This document shows positions 22,194 to 31,198 of a DNA stretch of 64,000 nucleotides, one piece after another. A program made the translations under genes and the position numbers. The DNA is from Isochrysis galbana. Its lineage: Eukaryota > Haptophyta > Isochrysidales > Isochrysidaceae. Location: the NCBI GenBank assembly GCA_018136815.1, contig CM030934.1, forward strand, positions 5,541,318-5,605,317. Reading direction: 5' to 3'. The notes under the pieces were generated by a model. That model was not told the origin of the DNA. It ran no database searches and worked only from the letters and a program-made list of their open reading frames with translations. Each line of letters begins with the position of its first letter. Positions within the stretch are counted from its first letter, which is position 1.

Positions 22194-22853
22194 TCACCGG
22201 GAGGGGGAGGGGGTGTGCGCCGAGCCCCAATGACCGCCGGCCCGTGCGTTTAGGCGACGGCGAAATTGGGCAGCTGCGGCAGCGGTGTCAGTTAGGCGTT
22301 CCGGATTGGTATGGATCCATCGAAGGCCAGCATTCGAAAGATAAGTGCACGGAGGGTGGGCGATAACGAGGTCCCATCCCAAGTCCTGGATGAGGTCCGC
22401 GTCCCCTTCGAAGTGAGGAATGTAATCCACCTCCGACTGGAAGAGGTCGCAAGTGGCGGCGTCCGCACCGGCAAGAAAGAACATCGAAGAGACGACTCCA
22501 CTCGTCTCGCCGATGACAAGCACTCGAGGTGGCGCGATGCCCCCCTCGACAGCTGCCTCGACGTCGCGGCGGATCTCGAGAAGGGTGGCGCACAACGCAT
22601 CAAAGTGCGCGGGGAGCACTTGGGCTGGAGATGCAGGCATAGGCCGGGGCCGGGTGATTAGCCGCACGGCTTCGGCTACGTCTTTTGGCATGACGTGCGC
22701 CGCGCCATGGGAAGAGGCGCGTTGGAATGAGAGGTCAATGGCGCGGCCGAGGGCATCGGGAGATCGGGAGCGCTCAGAGTGCAGGTCGTACTTGAAGAGG
22801 AAGTCAACGAAGATGAGCTGCAGGTACGTGCTGTCCTGCACCGTCAACTCCAT
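22194..22853 (-). CDS. N-terminal half of phage-type C5 DNA cytosine methylase (element-borne)
   Basis: A 219-aa frame. Residues about 110-125 (RVLVIGETSGVVSSMFFLAG) match the SAM-binding motif I. Residues about 155-175 (DLVIAHPPCTYLSNAGLRW) hold the Pro-Cys catalytic motif IV of C5 methylases, in the form seen in phage enzymes. The family similarity stops at about residue 198 (AAAAAQF), just where the ENP motif should follow. After that comes an unrelated tail, RRRLNARAGGHWGS. The ATG overlaps the integrase stop (ACATGGAGTTGA, -1 frame), so coupled or frameshifted translation is possible in an intact element. On its own this half lacks motifs VI-X and should be inactive. Confidence 0.72.
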   Translation of the reverse strand: MELTVQDSTYLQLIFVDFLFKYDLHSERSRSPDALGRAIDLSFQRASSHGAAHVMPKDVAEAVRLITRPRPMPASPAQVLPAHFDALCATLLEIRRDVEAAVEGGIAPPRVLVIGETSGVVSSMFFLAGADAATCDLFQSEVDYIPHFEGDADLIQDLGWDLVIAHPPCTYLSNAGLRWIHTNPERLTDTAAAAAQFRRRLNARAGGHWGSAHTPSPSR

Positions 22854-23083
22854 GTGAGGGTTGGTTCGGCCAGCTGGGCCGGAAGCCTGAGCTCTCGTCC
22901 GTAGAGGAGGACAGCCGGTGACTTAGGGACGATACGACCGGCGGTCGCTCGCATTGACATGAGCATGTAGGGCAAATGATCAGCCCAATAGCGGCCTCCC
23001 TCGTCTGAGACGCGAGTGTAGGTCACTAAAGTTTGTTGGGCTCGTTCCACTAAGCCCACTCCCTCGTGGCGGTAGGCTTCGGT
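22844..23083 (-). pseudogene. Integrase core, C-terminal fragment
   Basis: The frame reads STEAYRHEGVGLVERAQQTL, then WADHLPYMLMSMRAT, then SPAVLLYGRELRLP. This is the end of a retroviral-type integrase catalytic core, including the GxVER motif with the third acidic residue, and the LLYGR block. The upstream part with the first two Asp is absent. Retroelement pol origin is clear; the element class (Ty3/gypsy-like) is inferred. Confidence 0.8.
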
Positions 23084-23103
23084 AGAAGATAGATCAGTGC
23101 CAG

Positions 23104-24135
23104 TCAGGGGGGATTGCCCTGCACCTCTCCCCGACTAAAGCGAGAAAGTGACGCCCTCGTCGCGGCGTTAGCCAGGCTAACGGCCTCACGAGCGTCGGTA
23201 GAGCTCCACGACGGGTTAGCGGCCAAGCTCTCGTGCGCGGCGGCGAGTAAAGAGGTGGCCGAGGAAGTCGGCGAAAAGGAGTTTTGGCGGCAATGCGCCA
23301 GAAGGACGGGCATCCATTGGGTCGCCATAGCACCGGCGACGCCCACGTAAGTGCGGCTGCGCAGGGCACCGCGGTGGGGAGAAGGCGGCAAATTGGCCAT
23401 GGCCGAGAGGCGGCCCTCTACGACGCACGTAGGGGTCAGAGTAGGGAGCGAGTCGGAGAGGTATAGGCCCGTGGCCTTTTGGTGCCCGGTCCCGTGTTCA
23501 TAGGGTTGGACATATTGGCGTGGAACCAGCTCCCCGACTAAAGCGGTTGCCTCGGAGTGCATCCGGGGGTTTTCGACCGCGACGAAGGGAGCGTCGGAAA
23601 GGGCCATCGAGACGAACACTCGCGCTGCCGATTCGAGAGCGAGCCGCCTGTTGGGTTCCTTGTCGAGGGCCGAAGGGGACTCGCTTACGTGTTCCCACGC
23701 GCTGTCTTCAAGCGGGTGGACTTGGGAGTCGGGCCTCGGGCTGCCCGAGGTCCCGAGAGAGGTGAGCTCGGTTCGATCGCGGAGTGGATCCACGAGCGGC
23801 GGCTCGTAAGACGGAGCGGCGGATGGCGCCGCCGTGTTAGAAGGACCTTGCGGAGGCTCGGAGCCGCCGGTTCCGACGAAGTGGACCCCTTGTGGCCCGA
23901 AAGAAGTTCCCGCTGTTTCCATGGGCAGAAGTGGAGCGGGATTATGGGGCGGCGCGGTCGTAGGCGCCAAGACGGAATTTGTGCTTGTCGAACACGCGAT
24001 GACTACTGACTCGTGGGCAGAGGGCCGTTCGATCGAGCCGGCAGCTGACGCGGCCGTGAAGGAATCGTAGGTGGTTGCTTGCGGGAATATGTCTGAGAGG
24101 TCATAGTAGAAGTCGGGTCTGACAGCTTCTACCAT
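23104..24135 (-). CDS. Element ORF containing C-terminal half of phage-type C5 DNA methylase
   Basis: A 343-aa frame. Residues 1-170 are Pro/Ser/Thr-rich and unrecognised (gag-like position). Residues about 170-285 show ARVFVSMALSDAPFVAVENP with the ENP motif VI, then PRQYVQPYEHGTGHQKATGL, then TPTCVVEGR and LRSRTYVGVAGAMATQWMP. Together these match the second half of phage DNA cytosine methylases, following directly on from where the 22194-22853 frame stops. The order in the locus is therefore reversed (second half first). The ATG at 24135 follows a pyrimidine-rich leader on this strand. Confidence 0.7.
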   Translation of the reverse strand: MVEAVRPDFYYDLSDIFPQATTYDSFTAASAAGSIERPSAHESVVIACSTSTNSVLAPTTAPPHNPAPLLPMETAGTSFGPQGVHFVGTGGSEPPQGPSNTAAPSAAPSYEPPLVDPLRDRTELTSLGTSGSPRPDSQVHPLEDSAWEHVSESPSALDKEPNRRLALESAARVFVSMALSDAPFVAVENPRMHSEATALVGELVPRQYVQPYEHGTGHQKATGLYLSDSLPTLTPTCVVEGRLSAMANLPPSPHRGALRSRTYVGVAGAMATQWMPVLLAHCRQNSFSPTSSATSLLAAAHESLAANPSWSSTDAREAVSLANAATRASLSRFSRGEVQGNPP

Positions 24136-25315
24136 CGAGTGCGAGGGACGAGACGAGAGACGGAGGTTCGGAGGCTCACAACGCGCGGCGTTGGAGGGTA
24201 GGGCCGAGGCTAGCTAGCGAGCTAGAGGAAGAGAGAGAAGGAGAATGAGAGCTTCTTAGGTCCAAGGTAGACACGAGAGACTACAACGCAGGGACTCAAA
24301 AAGATCCCTCGTCACGCAGACACACACGAACTAATCCAAACAGGGCGAAAACTAACCACACTCAGGGCGGACTGTCAAGCGTCGGCACCAAGGCAACTCA
24401 TCGGCGCACAGACATGCGAAACAGAGAAGTCGGAACAACGAGAGCAGACCTCGCTGTGGAGCTACCGCCGATATACGAAGAGAAGACGGAAGACTACAAC
24501 CGATGCACGAAGAGAAGACGGGAGACAGTCGTGGAACGTTTGATGACATCGAAAGAAAGTAAGAGAAGGGGTAGAATGTCGCCGACGAGACCTTGAGGCT
24601 TAAAATAAACCACCGGTTAGAAGTAAAAGTCTGTCATCGTATGGAATACGACACAGCAGGGTCAGTGCGACTCCCACTCCAGCTCCAACTCCGATTCCTT
24701 TAACACCCACCGCCCCGTATGCAAGTACGGTTGGTGCCGTGATAATTAATAAGGACCAGGCAATAATGGGAGCTATTAATTTCTTTAGTTCCTCCACCTC
24801 ATATTCATCACGCTTATAGTGTATGTATACCAACATGACGTTTCCTTTTTGTTATGCACGAAAAAAAAGGTATGCACGCTCGGGGAAGAGTGTCCGAGTT
24901 AGGGGCCAAGTTGAGGCGCAAACTAGGAGGGAGGCGGGCACAAACGAAACACAAGACGTCTTCCGCTTGATGGGTCCCCGTGTTCATGTTTGTTTGCGCG
25001 CGGTCAACCCCCGAGTTAGGGGCGAAGTTAGGGGTCAGTAGAAATTATATACATAAAAAGCCGGGAGGGGCGTGACAAAAAAAGGGAACCTCGAGTTGCA
25101 CCCTCTTGCTTCCCCCCTAGCTAGTAGTAGTAGCCAGAATCTTCAGATGTCTTTTCTGAGCTCCACATTTCACGGTGAACTAATGTTATACTACAATATA
25201 TTTGCAAACGCAACCTTTCCTCGAGGCAATCGCAAAATGCAGCACCTCTCAAGGTGCTTCGCCGCTTAAGAGATAAGCAACACACCAAACAGGCGGTTGT
25301 GCTGCAGAATTTCGC
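24136..25315. other. Intergenic, probable element leader and short repeats
   Basis: 24136-24560 may be the retroelement's leader or LTR; no matching copy at 21.3-22.2 kb was recognised. A copy of the 25-nt motif lies at 25130-25154. The stretch 25240-25275 (AAGGTGCTTCGCCGCTTAAGAGATAA) resembles 42890-42925. Confidence 0.45.
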
Positions 25316-28300
25316 TCAGCGGGGTGACGTGCCCACGCGTTCTAGCCCGGGCTCGAGCGTGGGGAAAGAGCGGTCTGATCCGGTGGCAAACTGCGGAAGA
25401 TAATCGCCGATATTGCGTATGTCGGTGATGGGTTGCGTGCTTTCTCGCCCAAAGTCTAGGTAGCACCAGATTAGTGCGCAAGGCGGCACCGAACCTGCCG
25501 CCAGCTGATCGAGCAGTGCTGCGTGCCTGAAACGGGCCGAGGGGTGTGTGTACCGGCCGAGAAACTCATGGAAGATGTCATCGTGCGCGCACAACACGAT
25601 CGACTCATGGTGCGAGTGTCGGATCTGCGCGAGGAGCTCTGCGACGCGCGCCTGAAAGTCACGATCGGCTTCCGCCTTTTCGGACCACCAAGCCGATGAT
25701 GCCTCCAAGGTGTCCAGTTTGCGCGCCTCGACTTGGGCGAGTGTGTCGTCGTCGACAAGTCCTTCGTTAGCAGCAGCCAGCTCGCGCAGCTTCTCGACGC
25801 AGCGCGCGTGGATCGCGTCGCCCCAAGCCGATCCGATGGACGTGTTGGGATTTGTGAGCCCGCGCCGCTGACGGGCATTGGCCTTAAGCTCGATCGTCCC
25901 GCCGGGCTCGAGGAGTGCCAGCATGGCCACTTGCGATGTCTGCACGGCGCGCGTTGCCGGCGATGACCACACCGCATGGGTCCCCGATAGGACGAAGAGG
26001 ATGGCCTCGAGTTGCGCGTCTAAATTGCCCACGGCCTCCGCCGCGCCGCCTCTCGAGTCAGCAATAGTGACGGCTGCCCGTATGGCGCCGCCGAGCCTCC
26101 GGGCCTGCGCGAACCCATTGCGCGAGATGGGGTGGTCGGCGCGAGCCATAACGGCGCGCATCCTTTGATACGCTTCCTGCCCACGATCGACGATGCGCCC
26201 AAGCCGCTCCTTGAGCTTGGACGGTGCCTGCCCGATTGATGTGTCGCCTAGCGCCACTTTGTCAACAAGCGGACCCTTGGGGTCAGAGATGCCGGCGGCG
26301 CGCAGCATGGTGCGGTAGGCCTCGGACCAGGATGACTCCGCCGTGTGCAGCAGAAAGAGGTGCTTCACGGGGGCGCTGCGCTCGGGCGGCACGCAACGCA
26401 GTGTGATCGTGCAAGGGCGAAGCGGGTCGTCGGCACAGAGCATTCCATCCTGCGTTGCCTTGCCGCTAGGCGCCTTGGGCTGCGCGACGTTGAGTGCGCC
26501 TAGCTCGAGGCCTTCAGGGGGGACACAGCGCATGGGCACCTCGGCGGACGCAAGCATTGCAGATGTCTTGGCGGAGCGGACGGCGATGTGTAGGATCGAA
26601 TCAGCACCCCAGTGCGACTGGCCAAGTTGGTGTGCAGAGTTCCAGGTGCACTGACCGCGCCACGCGGCGGTCAGCGCGCGCCGGCCACGCTTGCTCCTCA
26701 TCTCGGAGAGTATGCGCGCGTCGGCCTCCGAGGCGGGGCTGGGTAACGTGGCCGGCCAGACCGCTTGCCTGCCGATGTGGACGCCCGACGAGTCGGCCAG
26801 CCACATGTCCACGCAGACGCGCGTCGCCGCGGGTTCGGAGAGCGGGACATTGTTGACGCCGACGAGGTGTACCACCGGCCCCGCGAACTGCTCGAATTGA
26901 CGCTGCATCACGAGCTTCATCCCACCCGAGGGCGACGGCGAGGTGATGAGCAGCCGCACGTCTGTGATCATGCGCGGCCCGCGAGCGAAGTCCAACTGGC
27001 AGCATGCGACTGAGCAGTTTGGCAACACGTCCTTGCAGAGGCGGGTGGCGAGCTCGGCAGACCGATTAGCGATGTCGCTGTGGAGGAAGCGCTGATGAAG
27101 GATGGGGTCGCGTGGAGTTGGAAAGGCGTGGAGTGGAGGCTGAATTCAACCATCGCTGCGCCGCTACGTCTACGCAGCCAGCTCGCACATCAGATACGCG
27201 CCTAGGGCACACACGAGGGAAGGCTGGCGGGGACGGGCGCACCTGAAACATGGCGCGGAAAAAGTGCGAGTGGCCGACAACGACTATGGTGTCGTGCTGC
27301 GAATATTGAATTTGGTACAGGAGCTCCTTCATCCTCTCCTGCACTTCATCCTTGGACTCGGGCGCTGTGTCCCACCATTGCTCGTTCACCTCTTCAAAGT
27401 TCATTCTGATGCCGTGGGCGAGGCTACGCATGTCGTCAGCGGGCGCCACCTCGGCCAGCTTGGCGATGGCGCGGCGGGCACAGTCGGCACCGACGACAAG
27501 CCCCTGCGTGTCGCGACCACCCATATTCTTCTTTTCCCGCGCGTTGGGCTTGAGCTCGAGGTCAATGCCCTGCTCATGGGCCGCTGAGCCGCCATCGGTC
27601 GTGGTCCCGCTTGCCGCCGCAATCCACATGCGGCTTGCCTCAGAGAGTGCCGACATGGTCGACTCGGTCGAGCCTAGGCGCTCGAGTCTATGCGGCGCGC
27701 CAACCTCAAGCACCTCTCTGCCAGGCGCGCCAGCCTTCTTCTGAAGGAGAGGCTGCAGTCCAACGAGGGCCGTCTGAATGGCGCGCGTGAGCGGCGAGGC
27801 CCACACAGCCTGTGCGCCCAGCAGTGCGCGCAACGTGGCCGCCTCCGACGGGGATGATGACAGCCCGCCAGCGCCGTCGCGCGCAGCGCAGATAGCCTCG
27901 CGCAGCTCACACGCCTGCCGGTACCCCTTATCGTTGAGCGGGTGGTCGACTTGCGAGACCATCTCGAGGACGTCGCGCTTGGCCTGTGCCTCGTTCCACT
28001 TCGACTCGCCATGCCGGATGAAAAAGACCTAGTGGGGCGGAGGGTGATCGTGAGAAGCTCGCAGAGTGAGACGCGGACAGGTGCACCCGAGGGGCGGCGC
28101 GGCGACGACGGCGGGCAGGGTACTGCGGCCACGGCGGCGGGGGGCGCGCGGACCGTCTTCATTGACGAGCTGTGGCGAAGGCAGCGTAACCGCACCAACG
28201 ACTCGCGCTCGCCCGCACGGGGAGAGTTGACGTCGTTGGGCTTGAGCAACCGCACATCAATATCTCTCTCTGGAAGGGTGTGCAGCGGCACACGCGCCTG

Positions 28301-29545
28301 GCCGAGCACAGTGTCAGTCTGTGAGGCCCACAGCTCGATCCGCAAGTGCGCGCCTGAGTCGGAAACACCGACCGCCAGCTGGCGCGCCGAGTTCCACACG
28401 GGCGCCACAGTGCTCGCCTTGGTTGGCCATGAGATGATGCCACCGACACAGCGGTCACGCGAGTCAACCGCCCACATAACGACATGTACCTTGGGCGGCT
28501 TTTCGCCCGGAGACAACAGGTTGCTCCCGACGCGCACTGAGACGAGGTGGATTGTGGGCGCGCCTGACACATCCTCGTAGCTGGAGCTCGGCCGGTTGCG
28601 CACGGATGAGGAGCGCGGCAACAGGAGCGCCGCTTTCTCGTAGACGCGCGCGTCCACTTCCTGAGCCGTCGGTGCCTCGCCTTCGGTCTCGCCCTCGCTC
28701 GCAAACTTGAGAAGCGAGGGCGTGCCCGCGCTGCTGCTGCTGGCTGAGGCGGCGCCGCGTGGCGCGCCTGGCGTGCGCGTGGGCGAGCCCGCCTCGTCGC
28801 CGTCGCTCCTATCATCGCTCGCACTGTGCCGCTCATCAGGGTTGCTTCTCCGGTCCTCACTTTGCATGCGCTCCGCCTCCAGTTCCGCACGCGCCTGCGC
28901 GCGCACACAGCGCAGCATGCGCTCGGAGGTACCTGTCTCGTGTGCGGCGGCTAGGTCGTGGATGAAGGCCTGGAAGGGCGCGAGCTCGGGCAGCGCAAGC
29001 ATCCACGGGTTGATTGAGAAGGTATGCTGCACCTCGCGCAACGTCTCAAGCGGGAGCCCGACGCCGGCCGAGTGCGGAATGGGCGAGAAGCGGCGGGGCG
29101 AGGGCGGCGCCAGCCCCCAGGAGTAGGCTACCGTTGGTGGAGCGGCTGGCGAGGACTCGAGCGACGAGATCGGCTGCGAAGGTAAGCCAAGGCCCGAGGG
29201 CGGCAGCACAGGCGAGCTTGGGTTCAAGGGTGTCAACAAAGGTGAGCCGAGGCCCGAGGGCGGCGGCACCGACGAGCCAAGGCCCGGGGGCGGCGTGGCT
29301 GGCCTAAGCATCTGGGGAGAGCTCGCCTCTGTGAGACGCACACCCTCTCCTCCGAGCGAGAGAGACGGCGCCTCGTCCATCAGGTTGAGCAGCGACGCTT
29401 CGGGCGGCGGTGGTGGTGGAGCATCGCTGCCGGCAAGTGCCGGCAGGAGAGGAGGGCTAGGAGGGAACAGGTCGGCGAGAGAAGGGTCTCTATTGGTGCT
29501 CGAAGCGGAAAATGGCTTGGAGAGGCCGCGTTTGATGGCGCGCAT
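25316..29545 (-). CDS. Tandem C2-like/histidine-phosphatase protein, second module degenerate
   Basis: Exons 29545-28124, 28028-27243 and 27091-25316 keep phase 0 throughout, giving 1327 aa. The first donor (GCA/GTACCC) is the least certain. Residues 1-320 are Pro/Ser-rich and disordered. A C2-like beta sandwich (about 325-450) precedes histidine-phosphatase module 1. That module has FIRHGESKW (about 478), WASPLTRAIQT and VVVGHSHFFRAMF, so the phosphoryl-accepting His, Arg and second His are all present. A second C2-like domain (about 810-970) is followed by module 2 (about 980-1290). There RHG is replaced by HTA in LLHTAESSW, removing the nucleophilic His, though WSSPATRAVQT and AHDD keep the fold. 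Module 1 should be active and module 2 a pseudophosphatase. Substrate unknown; C2 suggests membrane association. I chose the Met at 29545 over 29785 because the upstream 80 residues are low-complexity. Confidence 0.8.
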
Positions 29546-31198
29546 CAAAGGAATGGCGAGGAGGAGGGGAGAGGAGAAGGGGGAGAAAGGGGAGCGGTCG
29601 GTGTAGTATTGGGGGGTGGGGGGGAGAAGTGGAGAGAGGTGAGAGGAGCAAGCGGAGCGGGGAAGTAGGGGGGGTGGGGGGAGGCTGCGTGGTGGAGTGG
29701 AAGGGAAGGAATGGAGGAAAGGGGGGAGCCGTAGGGAGGGAGGGAGCGGGAGGCAGTGAGAGTCAAGGAGAGCGGCGGCCGCCACACTTCGCGAGCCCTC
29801 TCTCCGGCCACTAGGGCCAAGATTAGCTGCTGCCCCTCCTTATTTTTGAAGGAATATCTACTGTGAGTGAAGTTGTATGTTTTCTAAGAATCTAACGGGC
29901 CAACGGACTCCCCTAGCCGGGGAAGGTTGAGTCTCATGGCGTAGCCCTTAAGGTGGCAGGCTCGCAAATGGGGGTGGGCGCGAGCGCGCGCGGCTGTCTG
30001 GCTCCTACAGCTGTCATGGGGCTCAAACTTCCCAGGCGCGCCACAGCCACCCTAGGTGTTAAACACAGGAACAGTGTGTTTCTAGTTTCTACGGACTACG
30101 GACTACGGAAGTCACAAACAGTGTTTTTCACCTTGTTTCTAGGAGACCCCTATGTCCGGAACAGAGGGCTGCGCGCTGCGCGCGCGCGGTGAGTGAGCGC
30201 GTGCGAGCGAGGCCATAGCCATATTATAGCATAATCAATCCCGCCACCTGATTGCCGGGCTCCCACCTACTACTACTACTACCACCTGTCTAGATGCTGC
30301 CGAATGTTCGTGGGGCCACCGACGTACACGATGGCCGCAAAAGATGCAGCACTTCGCACGCACACTCTTGGCGCGGCCATTCGCCTCTTCGATCGTAGAC
30401 CACTCAAGGGCAGAGCCCTTGAGGTCCCGCAAGGGCTGCATCCCTCATACACTCCAGCCCATGTCCCTCTCACCATCATCCATGTCCATGCTGCCCCCTC
30501 GCTCGCTCGCCGAGGAACGGGGTGTCGCGTGTCGCGTGTCGCGTTCCCGCCTCTTCCCTCCCCCGCTGTATTTTCGCGCCAAAATGATTCTTTAATACTT
30601 ATAATAGTACTTATAAAGGCATGACCTGATATCAGGTATCAGGAGTGGTGGACCTGATATCATGATATCAAGACCTGATATCAGGCTGACGGAGCAACTG
30701 GGGAGTACGTGGTCCGCTATAGCTATAGCTAGCGTGTAGCGTGCGTAGCCCGAATCTTCAGATGTTTTATTTTTTACTATTAGACCGCCACGTGTATTGT
30801 TTGACCGCCCTAACAATACACGTATTTGTATTATTCAACAACTAGGGCTTTTGCTTTTGCCTCTCGGCCTTGGCCTCTTGGCCTCTTGTCTCTTGTCCTT
30901 GTCCTTGTCCTCGTTTAGAATCGTTGGCTTGTACCCCCTAGCCACGTATGCCGGACGAGACATGCGCCAAGCGCTTGCGGGATCGCGGGACCCGCCGGGA
31001 TTTGCAGTCGTGGGGGGACGGGGGGACTTCACTGCTTCGTTGAACGTCGTTGTCGTTGTTGATGGAGGCTGGAGGCTACACCCTCCTACAGCACTAATGG
31101 TAAACCAGCACAGACAAGAAAACTCTGACCGGCGGGAGGGGGTTGAAGGCAAGAGGCTCTTTGGGGGGCGTTGGTGGGCGGCGGCGGCGAGGCGCGCT
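29546..31198. other. Intergenic with several short repeats
   Basis: Purine-rich to 29760. A GTGTTT-rich short repeat lies at 30059-30142. The palindrome CCTGATATCAGG is at 30625-30636 and 30674-30685, with a variant between. The 25-nt motif (inverted) is at 30745-30769. The 31080-31198 stretch may be the IFT144 5' leader. Confidence 0.5.
30745..30769 (-). repeat. 25-nt dispersed motif, inverted copy
   Basis: Exact reverse complement of 10491-10515. Confidence 0.8.

Larger units (their letters stand above)
22194..24135 (-). mobile_element. Internally deleted LTR-type retroelement with permuted C5 DNA methylase halves
   Basis: Read on the minus strand: an ORF 24135-23104 whose C-terminal part is the second half of a DNA methylase; then, about 20 bases after its stop, the end of an integrase core (from about 23083); then an ORF overlapping the integrase stop that carries the first half of a DNA methylase. 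Protease, reverse transcriptase, RNase H and most of integrase are missing, which I read as one internal deletion. LTRs were not identified. The integrase end resembles Ty3/gypsy-type proteins. Confidence 0.65.
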
